DNA of 64,000 nucleotides from an uncultured Brachyspira sp. (GCF_949287625.1 NZ_CASEGO010000003.1:1-64000), one strand, 5' to 3'; counted from the stretch's first letter, positions 16,559 through 25,925 are shown. Notes: generated from the sequence alone by a model not told the origin. A program made the numbers and translations.

Positions 16559-17890
16559 ATGATATCTATAAATTATAAAAATGTGTTATCTTTTTTAAGA
16601 GAACATGAATTGGAATATTTATCTGACTTTGCAAAATATGCTAATGAACTTTTAGAAAATAAAAAAGGTGCTGGCAATGATTTTTTAGGCTGGGTTAACT
16701 TACCTGCAGAAGCCTTAAAAATGGTTAGTGAAATCGATAACTTAGCTAAAGAAATAAGAGAGAATGCTGAAGTATTGGTTTCAGTTGGTATAGGCGGTTC
16801 TTATTTGGGAGGTAAAGCTGTAATTGAATCATTTTTAAATCCTTTTGCTCAGGCTAAAAAAGGAAATACTCAGGTAGTATATGCCGGACACAATATGAAC
16901 GGTGAATATTTTAAACATTTACTTGATTATTTGGAAGGCAAAGATTTTTATATTAATGTAATATCTAAAAGCGGTACTACAACTGAACCTGCTATAGCTT
17001 TTAGAATGCTTAAAGAATATGCTGAAAAAAGATACGGAAAAGAAGGAGCAGCTAAAAGAATAATAGCTACTACTGATAAGGCTAAAGGAGCTTTAAAAAC
17101 ATTATCCAATGAAAATAAATACAGAACTTTTGTTATACCTGATGATGTAGGCGGAAGATATTCTGTACTTACTCCAGTAGGGCTTATACCTATTGCAGTT
17201 GCTGGTATAAATATAGAAGAGTTTGTGAAAGGTTTTGATGCTATGGCTAAATTAACTAAAGAAATGGATTATAAGAAAAATCCTTCTATGTTGTATGCTA
17301 TGCTTAGAAATGCACTTTATACTAAAGGATACAGCACAGAAATAATGGTTAATTATATACCTAGAATGCATTATATATCAGAATGGTGGAAACAATTATA
17401 CGGAGAAAGTGAAGGTAAAGATAAAAAAGGCATATTTCCTGCTTCTGTTGATTTTTCTACCGATTTGCACTCTTTAGGTCAGTTTATACAAGACGGTAAA
17501 AGAGGATTATTTGAAACTGTTATAAGAGTTGATAAAGAAGATATTGATTTAAAAATACAAAAAGAAGCATCAGATTTGGACGGACTTAATTATTTAGACG
17601 GAAAGTCTTTGCATGAAATAAATAAATCAGCATTGGAAGCTACAGTATTAGCCCATGTTGACGGAGGCGTACCAAATATAATAGTAGATATTGATAAAAT
17701 TACTCCTTTCACTATCGGAGAGCTTTTGTATTTCTTTGAAAAAGCATGCGGTATATCAGGTTATATGCTTGGTGTTAATCCATTTGATCAGCCCGGTGTA
17801 GAAGAGTATAAGAAAAATATGTTTGCTATGCTTGGTAAAAAAGGCTATGAGGAGATGGGTAAAACTCTAAGAGCAAGATTAGAAAAATAA
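16559..17890 (+). CDS. pgi: Glucose-6-phosphate isomerase
   Basis: This glycolytic enzyme interconverts glucose-6-phosphate and fructose-6-phosphate. The 443-residue product is of the shorter, Gram-positive-type class. It shows the phosphate-binding segment VGIGGSYLGGKAV, SKSGTTTEPAIAFR (about residues 140-153), DDVGGRYSVLTPVGL (about 198-212) and HSLGQFIQDG. GAGGGAG lies before ATG 16559. A shared bidirectional terminator separates it from the convergent BioD-like gene. Confidence 0.96.
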   Translation: MISINYKNVLSFLREHELEYLSDFAKYANELLENKKGAGNDFLGWVNLPAEALKMVSEIDNLAKEIRENAEVLVSVGIGGSYLGGKAVIESFLNPFAQAKKGNTQVVYAGHNMNGEYFKHLLDYLEGKDFYINVISKSGTTTEPAIAFRMLKEYAEKRYGKEGAAKRIIATTDKAKGALKTLSNENKYRTFVIPDDVGGRYSVLTPVGLIPIAVAGINIEEFVKGFDAMAKLTKEMDYKKNPSMLYAMLRNALYTKGYSTEIMVNYIPRMHYISEWWKQLYGESEGKDKKGIFPASVDFSTDLHSLGQFIQDGKRGLFETVIRVDKEDIDLKIQKEASDLDGLNYLDGKSLHEINKSALEATVLAHVDGGVPNIIVDIDKITPFTIGELLYFFEKACGISGYMLGVNPFDQPGVEEYKKNMFAMLGKKGYEEMGKTLRARLEK

Positions 17891-17914
17891 TAATATTTAA
17901 TTGTATTATAAAAG

Positions 17915-17946
17915 AAAAGAGGCTTTAATATACTAAAGCCTCTTTT
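17915..17946. terminator. Bidirectional terminator between pgi and the BioD-like gene
   Basis: A 13-bp stem (AAAAGAGGCTTTA with its complement) and a 6-base loop, with A-run before and T-run after, serve both convergent genes. Confidence 0.85.
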
Positions 17947-17952
17947 TATTTG

Positions 17953-18618
17953 TTAAAATAACTCTTTAATAATATCAGGATATTTCACTATTTCTATTTT
18001 TTTATTTTCTGGAGTATTATCAAATTCTGTTGTATGTACTTTTATAGGATTTATCTGCCTTCTTATATATTCTATAACACTATTTGAAACAAATACATCT
18101 TTTTTTATATTTATAACTATAAAAGGAACTTTGAATCCTCTTGTATGGAAAAGTTCTACTTGTTCTAAAGATGTATGTATGACATTAGAATCATACTCTA
18201 TAATAGGTATTATATGCACTTCATTTTCTTTTTCTATATCAAGTATCAAGTCCATAAAGTTATAGTTTTCTTTTATAGGGCAATATAAAGATAATGATTC
18301 AAAAACCATATAATCATAAATATTTTTATTTTCATCTATTAAATCGGTAATATCTCTTTCATCAATTTTTGTATTAATGCTATGCATAGGAGATATATTG
18401 CCGTTTGTGGCATAAGAAACAAATATTTCCGAAGCCTTTAGATTAGTAGTATTTTTTATATATTCGCAGTCAAATAATTTATTGTCTCTTACTTCCATAA
18501 CAAAAGGTTTGTAATAGCATACTTTTTTGTCAAACATTTTTAATGATGATATTATATGAGAGGAAAGATAAGTTTTTCCTACATGGCTTTTATCAGATAT
18601 AATGCAAAATATTTTCAT
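17953..18618 (-). CDS. BioD-like P-loop ATPase (AAA_26)
   Basis: The 221-residue P-loop protein opens with MKIFCIISDKSHVGKTYLSS, a modified Walker A (SDKSHVGKT). Its layout, with YKPF at about 38 and a later MVFESLSLYCPI segment, resembles dethiobiotin synthetase. No other biotin genes are nearby. I placed the start at ATG 18618 with AAGGG seven bases upstream; a TTG just before it is less likely. It follows the GH57 gene by 23-27 bp and is probably in its operon. A role in biotin synthesis is doubtful; the family also includes phosphotransacetylase-type N-terminal domains. Confidence 0.6.
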   Translation of the reverse strand: MKIFCIISDKSHVGKTYLSSHIISSLKMFDKKVCYYKPFVMEVRDNKLFDCEYIKNTTNLKASEIFVSYATNGNISPMHSINTKIDERDITDLIDENKNIYDYMVFESLSLYCPIKENYNFMDLILDIEKENEVHIIPIIEYDSNVIHTSLEQVELFHTRGFKVPFIVINIKKDVFVSNSVIEYIRRQINPIKVHTTEFDNTPENKKIEIVKYPDIIKELF

Positions 18619-18644
18619 CAAACACCCTTAAAATTAAATATATT

Positions 18645-20765
18645 TTAAATATCTTTAACTGAAGCTTTTATTTTATATTTAATTTTCTCTCCCGCTTTTA
18701 ATGAGATTTTTTTGCAGCATACTATTGTAGAGTTTTGATAATTCATTTCAAGTTTATCAACAGCATCAGATATAGTATAGTTAGGCATATATAAGAATGC
18801 GGTTTCTTCATTACTTTCTATCATTACATTTATTTTTATGTATCCTTCATCAGCCATAGCAAAAGAACTGCCTATATACTCACCAATATCAGAAAGATTA
18901 TTTGATATTCTTTTTTCACCGCCTATATAATATCTGTCTTTTTCTTGTCCTGCAAGAAGTGTTATATTATTTTCTAATGCATATATAAACTCTGTATCTT
19001 CATTAGATTTATTTTCCATAATAACATCAAGAGAGAAAGTACCGTCATTATTTATTATATATCTTTTTATCAAATGAATATCTTTACCATTAACTTTTGA
19101 AGTTTTTTCAAAAGAAACTGTAGCATAGTCTTTATTAATAAGATTTTCTAGTATATTATAATACTCTTCATAAAATGATGCATTCTCTTCATATTTTAGT
19201 AATTGGAATTCTTCTGCAGTAGGCATTTTATTTAAGAAGTGATCTACACCGAAAACTTTTTCATTTTTATCAAATACCAAATATTTAGCTGTTTTTTCAT
19301 CAGCTTTTTTTGCTATTTCATGTATAGATACATGTTCATTACCATTATTATTAGTATCTGCATTCTTCATGGCAGCTATGTGATAGGCTTCTTTTCTTCT
19401 TTTCAGACAATCTATTAAATTGATAGGATTTTCTTTTTTTATATCCCATTCTATTACAGAACCGCTCAAAGAATGCAAAATGAAATCGGCACTTTCTGAT
19501 GAGATCATAACTTCATCTCTTCCGTCCATATCAAAATCCATATTATGACTTAGGAAATGTTTTCTTCCATATACTTTTTCTAAAGATATAGTAGTTGCCT
19601 TTATTAGATTGGCATATGTTTCATGTCTTAAATTATTTAAATATAGTCCTCCGAATGTACCATGCCAATAAGGGCAGTTGCATTGTCCTTTTAATAAATA
19701 GTTTAAAGCAATTTCTTTTTCTTTATAGTTGGATTCTGTAATTTCGCCTATAAGATTGGAAGTGAATATCATTCTTTTATTCATTCTGTTGCTTTCAGAA
19801 TATTTATAAAAATAATTTCTCCAAAATCCGCCTCTCATAAATCTGCTTATTATTTCATTATTCTCATCTTTTTTAAGCTCTTCCTGTTTTTTATGGAATT
19901 CATACTGAGTTTCAGCAGGAAGTACCCAAGTAAGCATTTCTTCATAAGAACCTGTAGGTATATATATTTTTGAAACAGGTGCATGACGCTCCATATATTC
20001 ACTGTATGTTGTTGTTATGATAGTATCTTTTTCTTTTGTAAGTGCTTCAAAGAATTTTTCAAGCCATTTATCTTCATATACCCATTTTTGAGTACCAGGC
20101 CAATCTCCGTATTTTTCTCCGTCATCGTGCAAAACTACAACTCTGTTTCCCTCTTCTGTGGCTATTGATTTTAAATACTCAATAGATTTTTCTACATCTC
20201 TGAAAGGTATAAGGTAGCGAAGTTCCTGTGATATAGGAAATATATTTAATTTATAACTTTCATTATCAGTAATAAAATAGCCGAACATATTTTTTGTGTC
20301 TATTCCTGTAGTCAAAAACTGAGAATCATCAAGCATTATGTATTTAATGCCGTTTTTGGCTAAATTTTTAACTAATGTAGGCTCCCATACTCTTTCAGCA
20401 AGCCAAGCTCCTTTCGGAGTTAAATTAAATTTATCTTCTATATATCCATTTAATCTTTTTATCTGTATATCTTTATCTTTATCAGGTATTGAAGGCATTA
20501 TAGGCTCATAGAAACCGCCGCTTTGAAGTTCTATTCTATTATCATCTGCCAATTTTTTTAATGCTTCTATATGTTCTGGGTGATGTTTTTCTATCCATTC
20601 TAATAGACAGCCTGTATAGTGAAAATTAAATTTTATATCTTTATATTTTGTGAGTATATCTAAAAAAGGTTTATATGCTTTTTGGTATGTATTTTCAAAT
20701 ACAAAGTCAAAATTACCTACTGGCTGATGATTATGATTGCCTAGTATTAAGTTAATAGTTTTCAT
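18645..20765 (-). CDS. Glycoside hydrolase family 57 (4-alpha-glucanotransferase/amylase type)
   Basis: The 706-residue GH57 enzyme acts on alpha-1,4-glucans. The N-terminal barrel begins LILGNHNHQPVGNF, the first GH57 motif. It includes LQSGGFYEPIMP with the expected nucleophile Glu at about residue 81, the segment GAWLAERVWEP, and VVLHDDGEKYGDWPG with the probable acid Asp at about 213-215. The remaining 400 residues fit the DUF1925/DUF1926 beta domains of 4-alpha-glucanotransferases. It has no signal peptide, so it is probably cytosolic and handles glycogen or maltodextrin. It is the first gene of a likely two-gene unit with the BioD-like gene. Confidence 0.88.
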   Translation of the reverse strand: MKTINLILGNHNHQPVGNFDFVFENTYQKAYKPFLDILTKYKDIKFNFHYTGCLLEWIEKHHPEHIEALKKLADDNRIELQSGGFYEPIMPSIPDKDKDIQIKRLNGYIEDKFNLTPKGAWLAERVWEPTLVKNLAKNGIKYIMLDDSQFLTTGIDTKNMFGYFITDNESYKLNIFPISQELRYLIPFRDVEKSIEYLKSIATEEGNRVVVLHDDGEKYGDWPGTQKWVYEDKWLEKFFEALTKEKDTIITTTYSEYMERHAPVSKIYIPTGSYEEMLTWVLPAETQYEFHKKQEELKKDENNEIISRFMRGGFWRNYFYKYSESNRMNKRMIFTSNLIGEITESNYKEKEIALNYLLKGQCNCPYWHGTFGGLYLNNLRHETYANLIKATTISLEKVYGRKHFLSHNMDFDMDGRDEVMISSESADFILHSLSGSVIEWDIKKENPINLIDCLKRRKEAYHIAAMKNADTNNNGNEHVSIHEIAKKADEKTAKYLVFDKNEKVFGVDHFLNKMPTAEEFQLLKYEENASFYEEYYNILENLINKDYATVSFEKTSKVNGKDIHLIKRYIINNDGTFSLDVIMENKSNEDTEFIYALENNITLLAGQEKDRYYIGGEKRISNNLSDIGEYIGSSFAMADEGYIKINVMIESNEETAFLYMPNYTISDAVDKLEMNYQNSTIVCCKKISLKAGEKIKYKIKASVKDI

Positions 20766-20878
20766 TATTATGCCCTGCCTGATTAAAAATTTATTACTTA
20801 TAATTTCGTAATAATAGAAATTTTAATTAACATAATTCTATACTAAATAAGTCTTTTTGTAAAGGTGCCATTATATTT

Positions 20879-20894
20879 ATAGTATTACTCTAAA
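20879..20894 (+). repeat. Left target-site duplication of the IS
   Basis: ATAGTATTACTCTAAA (16 bp) is repeated exactly at 21956-21971, directly outside the two ends of the insertion sequence. Confidence 0.9.
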
Positions 20895-20919
20895 TGCACA
20901 GGAGCCAGAGATATTGCAT

Positions 20920-21860
20920 TTAATTATTCCTTATCTTTTTGAAGTAAACAAACGGTGTGTCATAATTTAAAGCTGAATGTATGCGTTTATAATTCCAATA
21001 ATTATTATATTTTCTTAATTTTTGATTTGCCTTATCTAAAGTTAATTCTATCGTACAATAATCATAAAATTCTTTTTGATCTCGGTTATGTGTACTTTCC
21101 ACAACACCATTGTACCAAGGACTAGCAATTGGGCTATAAACTCTTTTGATGTGTTTATTTTTACAAAAATTATCTAGCGGATGCTCTGTTTCAAAAAAAT
21201 GTTTACGATAGGTGAATTCTGTACCATTATCAGTCTGTATACAATGAACTCTAAAAGGAAAATAGCCTATCATTCTTTTGATAAAATCTATTGTACTATC
21301 TGGTGTTTTTTCGCTATACAAATACCTAAAAGTTATTCTTGCACGAAGTGTGCCTTGGCAAGCTAAATCAACAGCAGTTAGCTGATAATAGCGTATCTCA
21401 CCAAAAAAAGCATACGACGAAGTCCGCAGAGCGTTGTGTTTATTTGAACCTTTTCCCCTGCTTCTTTTATATAAAAAGCATGCTTTCCTTTATGTTTCTT
21501 TCTTATTTTCCTTTTTTTCTTTTGATACAAATTATATTCTTTTAATATAGTTTCAATGGCAGTAGTACCTATTTTTATATTTTCTTTTTCTAAGAATTTC
21601 TTTATTTTTGTTTTACCATATTTATATTTCTTTCGTATTTCAACAATTTTATTAATAATCTTTTTATTTTTTAATTTATGAGGAATATTTTTAGGTTTCC
21701 TGCTCTTATTTTCTATACTATCTGTTTCTTCTAATTTTTTCTTCCAATAGTAATAAGTTCTAATACTAATATTAAATTTTAAAGCCTGAACTTTTTTATT
21801 TTTAACTTTATTGATAATCTCTACTATCTTTTTTTTCTGATTTGTATTATATTGTTTCAT
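20920..21860 (-). pseudogene. Transposase, DDE (rve) type, frameshifted
   Basis: The first part (21860 down to about 21430) encodes a helix-turn-helix region starting MKQYNTNQKKKIVEIINK. It runs to KVQIN, where the catalytic domain should begin. After a GC-rich insert the frame shifts and continues as GEIRYYQLTAVDLAC, with the first catalytic Asp in TAVD. It then passes IQTDNGTEF (second Asp) to NGVVESTHNRDQKEF (catalytic Glu) and a normal C-terminus at 20920. The triad is thus still present across the break. A second, in-frame 18-nt GC-rich insert follows DLAC. Together the pieces give about 310 residues, the size of an IS481-type transposase. Confidence 0.88.
21341..21433. repeat. Two GC-rich ACGAAGT mini-inserts inside the transposase
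   Basis: GCACGAAGTGTGC (21341-21353) lies in an 18-nt in-frame insert. CATACGACGAAGTCCGCAGA (21411-21430), continuing into GCG, lies at the frameshift. Both stand out as GC-rich against AT-rich surroundings. They share words with the mosaic repeats: ACGAAGTCCGC at 3773 and CGCAGAGCG near 61634. Confidence 0.6.
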
Positions 21861-21955
21861 AGGTATTCCTTTTTGTTTATTTGTGCTTATTTAAATTATA
21901 AGGAATACTTTCTTTTTTTAAACTAAAAGTGTGCAATATCTATAGCACTTAAACA

Positions 21956-21971
21956 ATAGTATTACTCTAAA
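21956..21971 (+). repeat. Right target-site duplication of the IS
   Basis: This is an exact copy of the 16-bp sequence at 20879-20894. Confidence 0.9.
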
Positions 21972-22077
21972 CAGTATTGACTTTATTTTTTTATGCTTTA
22001 AAATATACGATTATCAAAAATGAGCTATTTTTAAAAAATAATGTTTTTGATAAAATTTATTATTTAGGGAATTTTTT

Positions 22078-23901
22078 ATGTGCGGAATAGTTGGATATGT
22101 AGGACATAATGATAACGCTATTGATATATTAATGGAAGGGCTTTCATCTTTGGAGTATAGGGGATATGATTCTGCTGGCATATCTATAGTTGATTCAAAA
22201 AATGATATTATTACTTTTAAGGCTGAAGGAAAACTTGAGAATTTGAGACATATTGTTCAAGATAATATATCATCAAATATAGGAATAGGACATACTAGAT
22301 GGGCAACGCATGGAGCACCTTCTGATATTAATGCCCACCCTCATTTTACAGAAAGGCTTTCTCTTGTTCATAACGGTATTATAGAAAATTATAAAGATAT
22401 TAAAAAAGACTTAATAGCTAAAGGATATAAATTTCTTTCTGAAACTGATACTGAAGCAGCTGCAAATTTAATAGATTCATTATATGAAGGAGATCCTTTA
22501 ACAGCTATAAAAAAAGCAGTTAACATAATAGAAGGGTCTTATGCTTTTGCTATAATATTTAAAGATGATATTAATAAAGTATATGCTGTAAGAAAGTCAG
22601 CCCCTTTAATAGCTGCATTGGGCCATAATGAAAACTTTTTAGCTTCCGATATACCAGCAATATTGAAATACACTAATAAATATATATTAATAGAAGAAAA
22701 TAATATTGCCGTTTTAGAGAAAAATAAAATAACTATATATGATAAAAACTTAAAAGAAACTGACTATAAAATACTTGAGGCTAATTGGACTGTAGAGCAG
22801 GCAGAGAAATGCGGATATGATCATTTTATGCTTAAAGAAATTAATGAGCAGCCTAAAGCACTTCTTGATACTATAGAGCCTAGAATAGTTCAGGGTATTC
22901 CAGATTTTGAAAGAGACGGTATTACTGATAAAAATTTTTGGAAGTTTTTTGACAGAGTTTATATAGTAGGCTGCGGTACTTCTATGCATGCTGCTATGAT
23001 AGGAAAAAGACTTATAGAAGATAATTGCAGAATACCTGTAGAATGCGAAATAGCTTCTGAGTTCAGATATAAAAATCCAATACTCACAGAAAAAACTTTA
23101 TCAATATTTATATCACAGTCTGGAGAAACTGCTGATACTTTGGCGGCTTTGAATTTGGTTAAAGAAAAAGGATACAAAACTTTAGCTATAGTAAATGTTA
23201 ATGGCTCTTCCATTGCTAGGAATGCTGATTATGTTATATACACTTATGCAGGACCTGAAATATCTGTAGCTTCAACAAAGGCTTATTCTGTACAAATGGC
23301 TGTAATGTACTTGATAACTTTTAAGATAATATTAGAGAGAAAAATAAAAGATGATGATTATATAAAACTTCTTATAAAAAATTTGCTTAATACTATAGAC
23401 TCTATAAAAGATGTGCTTAATATGAGCAGTGCTATAAAAGATTTATGTATAGATTATAAAGAAGCTAGCAGTATATTTTTTATAGGCAGAGATTTGGATT
23501 ATTATCAGGTTATGGAAGGGGCTTTAAAAATGAAAGAGATTAGCTATATTCACTGCGAGGCATATGCAGGAGGCGAGCTTAAACATGGTGCTATATCTCT
23601 TATAACTGATAATACTCCAGTTGTAGCATTAGCTATACAAGAGAAAATATTAAGTAAAATGATAAGCAATACAAAAGAGGTAATATCTAGGGGAGCTAAT
23701 GTGCTTTTATTTGCCAAAGAAGGTATTGATATAGATAAAGATGCCTACAGAAAAATATTATATCTTCCTAAAGTAGAGGATATGTTTATGCCTATAGTTT
23801 CTATAGCAGCATTACAATTATTAGCCTATCATACTGCTGTTATGAGGGGATGTGATGTAGACAAGCCTAGAAATTTGGCTAAGAGTGTAACAGTTGAATA
23901 G
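22078..23901 (+). CDS. glmS: Glutamine-fructose-6-phosphate aminotransferase (isomerizing)
   Basis: This enzyme makes glucosamine-6-phosphate, the entry step to peptidoglycan and lipid A sugars. At 607 residues it has the standard layout. The N-terminal Ntn amidohydrolase domain starts MCGIVGYVG with catalytic Cys2, and GHTRWATHG follows. Two SIS domains carry VGCGTSMHA, SQSGETADTLAAL and STKAYSVQM. The C-terminus LAKSVTVE is typical. The start ATG lies 8-9 bases after AGGGAA. I saw no glmS ribozyme upstream. It stands alone between the IS and a repeat block. Confidence 0.97.
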   Translation: MCGIVGYVGHNDNAIDILMEGLSSLEYRGYDSAGISIVDSKNDIITFKAEGKLENLRHIVQDNISSNIGIGHTRWATHGAPSDINAHPHFTERLSLVHNGIIENYKDIKKDLIAKGYKFLSETDTEAAANLIDSLYEGDPLTAIKKAVNIIEGSYAFAIIFKDDINKVYAVRKSAPLIAALGHNENFLASDIPAILKYTNKYILIEENNIAVLEKNKITIYDKNLKETDYKILEANWTVEQAEKCGYDHFMLKEINEQPKALLDTIEPRIVQGIPDFERDGITDKNFWKFFDRVYIVGCGTSMHAAMIGKRLIEDNCRIPVECEIASEFRYKNPILTEKTLSIFISQSGETADTLAALNLVKEKGYKTLAIVNVNGSSIARNADYVIYTYAGPEISVASTKAYSVQMAVMYLITFKIILERKIKDDDYIKLLIKNLLNTIDSIKDVLNMSSAIKDLCIDYKEASSIFFIGRDLDYYQVMEGALKMKEISYIHCEAYAGGELKHGAISLITDNTPVVALAIQEKILSKMISNTKEVISRGANVLLFAKEGIDIDKDAYRKILYLPKVEDMFMPIVSIAALQLLAYHTAVMRGCDVDKPRNLAKSVTVE

Positions 23902-23922
23902 TGTTTATATGTTTTAATTTAG

Positions 23923-24172
23923 TATATACCTAAACAACTATAGTTTGTCAATTTTTAGTTATTTGTAAATGTAATTATTATTTATAAATAGTATAAAGTA
24001 TTATTAGTATTAATAAAATATGTTTTAAATGTATTGTAATGACTATATTTTAGTTAAAAAATGCAGTCCTTTTGCTTCTTTGGGTCACCAAAAGAAGTTG
24101 GGGTGTGGGGGCAAAGCCACCACAAACAATAAATTTAAAAAACTAACTTTTGACAAACTTAAAAATTTTTGG
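23923..24172 (+). repeat. Mosaic dispersed repeat, A + B1 modules
   Basis: The A module (23923-24034) starts TATATACCTAAACAACTATA and ends near TTTTAAATGTA. The B1 module (about 24055-24170) carries GCAGTCCTTTTGCTTC, a small stem, GTTGGGGTGTGGGGGCAAAG and the terminal GACAAACTTAAAAATTTT. The next copy begins immediately behind it. Together the two copies fill the 588-bp gap after glmS, and no gene is visible there. Confidence 0.85.
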
Positions 24173-24443
24173 TATATACCTAAACAACTATAGTTTGTTA
24201 ATTTTTAGTTGTTAATAAATGTAATTATAAGTTATAAATAACATAAAGCATTATTAGTTGTTAATAAAATAAGTTTTAAATGTAAAATAAATAATTTATT
24301 TTTTATAATAATAGGTAATCAACCGTATACCATTATGGTGTTCCTCACTTCGTTCGGTCGCGTTGACATTTGATAAGAATAAACAATACCGTGCAGGAAG
24401 GTGTAGCTGCTCGCTGTTGACAAACTTAAGAATTTTCAGTATA
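24173..24443 (+). repeat. Mosaic dispersed repeat, A + B2 modules
   Basis: The A module (24173-24284) is nearly identical to the one at 23923. It is joined to a different core, B2, which contains CCTCACTTCGTTCGGTCGCG and GATAAGAATAAACAATACCG. The terminal sequence GACAAACTTAAGAATTTT matches the B1-type copy. The same A+B2 unit lies in reverse at 3659-3953. Confidence 0.88.
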
Positions 24444-24489
24444 TTAGTTATGATTATTCAATAATCGATTAGTTATAGGATTATAATAA

Positions 24490-25833
24490 ATGAAAGAATT
24501 TTTTAAAAAAAATTATATAAAATTAATACTTGTATCTATAATTATTTTTTCATTTATTATGAATATTATATTATCTTTTTCTATAATTCCAATAAGAAGT
24601 ACTTACGATGATTTTCAGCATTTTTATGATATGTACAGATGGTATGAAAAAAAATCATTACCTTTAACAAGCACTAGATTTGAATTATCTGATACTTATA
24701 AAGAAGAGTTTATAACTCCAAGAGTACCGGGCGGAGATTATTATATATTTTATATTTTATGTTATAAATTAGGTAATGAGAATGTATATACAGCTAAGAT
24801 TATTAATTATTTTTTCAGTCTTTTTATAATATCATTGTTTTTATTTTGGCTTTATAAAAAATTAGGTTTATTTGTTTGTTCTTTTATGTCTCCTCTTATT
24901 TTACTTAATGGTTATTTAGTAAAAGCTATGACTAATTTTTGGAATCCTAATATATCATTAATTTTTAGTTTTATATTTTTTATTCTACTCTATGAATATA
25001 TAGATAAAAAATCCAGTAAAAAAACAGTAATATCTTCTATATTTATTTTTCCAGTATTAGCTGTTGCGGCACAAGGTCATTTTGCTTCATTTTTCTCTGT
25101 TGTACCTACTATGATATTTTATTTAATTATAACTTATAAAAATACAATTAAATATTTGAAATATTGGATTTTAGGAGTTTTTTTGTCATTTTTAGAATAT
25201 TTACCTTACTTAATATCAGAAATTAATAATGGATTTTATAATACTAAATTAATGTTTTTAAAAGGATCAGATACTGGAAGAATCATTATTGCAAAAATAC
25301 AGGCATTATTTTTCTTTCCTACAAATGAAATGTCTTCTCATTATTTAAAAGGTTTTAATAATATTATAGGATTCTGGATTTCATCACCATCTTATATATA
25401 CGGCTTGATATTTTTAATTCTTAATCTTGTGTTTTCTTTTTACTGTTTAATTAATATGTTTTATTTTGTATTTAATCTTAGGTATAAAGGAAAAACAGAT
25501 AATGAAAACATATTTTTAGAGATATCAAAATTTTTTATTTTATCAATATTTATAACACTTTTATGTTTTTTTATCTTCAAATTTGGAGAGGGTTATTTTC
25601 ATTATTTTTACGGACTTTTTGCTGTATGTTATGCTCCTATTATATTATTTTTTGTTCAGAAAGAAAATTTTATTATTAATACTAAGAAAATATTTTTTGG
25701 TTTATCTATTTTTTTGGTATTAAATGCAGCAGCTATGTTTGGAAGTATTGAAAGATATGTAGTAAAATTTGAAAAAGATTTGTCTGTGATACATAATAAA
25801 AATATAGAGCTTTTTTTGAATGAACATAAATAA
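24490..25833 (+). CDS. Polytopic membrane protein, possible GT-C type glycosyltransferase
   Basis: The 447-residue protein has about ten to twelve hydrophobic helices. After the first helix (about residues 12-34) comes a luminal-type loop with an Asp-Asp motif (STYDDFQHFYDMYRWYEK) and RVPGGDYY. This layout is common in GT-C enzymes such as the ArnT/PMT (GT39) group, where a DD or DE motif follows helix 1. No family can be assigned firmly. It has its own ribosome site (AGGA) and no operon partners. It might transfer sugars from polyprenyl carriers onto envelope glycans; this is inference. Confidence 0.5.
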   Translation: MKEFFKKNYIKLILVSIIIFSFIMNIILSFSIIPIRSTYDDFQHFYDMYRWYEKKSLPLTSTRFELSDTYKEEFITPRVPGGDYYIFYILCYKLGNENVYTAKIINYFFSLFIISLFLFWLYKKLGLFVCSFMSPLILLNGYLVKAMTNFWNPNISLIFSFIFFILLYEYIDKKSSKKTVISSIFIFPVLAVAAQGHFASFFSVVPTMIFYLIITYKNTIKYLKYWILGVFLSFLEYLPYLISEINNGFYNTKLMFLKGSDTGRIIIAKIQALFFFPTNEMSSHYLKGFNNIIGFWISSPSYIYGLIFLILNLVFSFYCLINMFYFVFNLRYKGKTDNENIFLEISKFFILSIFITLLCFFIFKFGEGYFHYFYGLFAVCYAPIILFFVQKENFIINTKKIFFGLSIFLVLNAAAMFGSIERYVVKFEKDLSVIHNKNIELFLNEHK

Positions 25834-25857
25834 TTAATTTTTACATATGAATTTTAT

Positions 25858-25886
25858 TTGACTTTATTATAGCTATATTATATTAT
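25858..25886 (+). promoter_or_regulatory. Sigma-70-type promoter of the TrpX-like gene
   Basis: TTGACT (25858-25863), a 17-bp spacer and TATTAT (25881-25886) lie 40 bases before the start codon. The ribosome site AAGGAGA follows. Confidence 0.6.
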
Positions 25887-25925
25887 ACTAGTAATAGTAA
25901 TCATGAATTTTAAGGAGATATAATA

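Larger units (their letters stand above)
20895..21955 (-). mobile_element. Degenerate insertion sequence (IS481/IS3-type rve transposase), 1061 bp
   Basis: The element is bounded by 24-bp imperfect inverted repeats (17 of 24 match) that start TG and share the inner core AGATATTGCA. It is flanked by a 16-bp direct target duplication. The single transposase gene runs on the reverse strand and is broken, so this copy is not autonomous. It separates the GH57 gene from glmS and disrupts no recognisable gene. Confidence 0.88.

Noticed and set aside
21181..21545. Plus-strand open frames across the IS
   Set aside because: They run antisense to the transposase reading and have no recognisable domain.
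20920..21860. Two separate genes (orfA/orfB of an IS3-type element)
   Set aside because: Reading across the break gives one continuous transposase interrupted by a GC-rich insert; the first part ends at an accidental stop, not at a programmed slippage site.
22020..22077. glmS ribozyme upstream of glmS
   Set aside because: The short AT-rich leader shows no matching core and is too short between the IS and the start.
23923..24443. CRISPR array
   Set aside because: Repeats are about 110-250 bp with two copies only, not short regularly spaced units.
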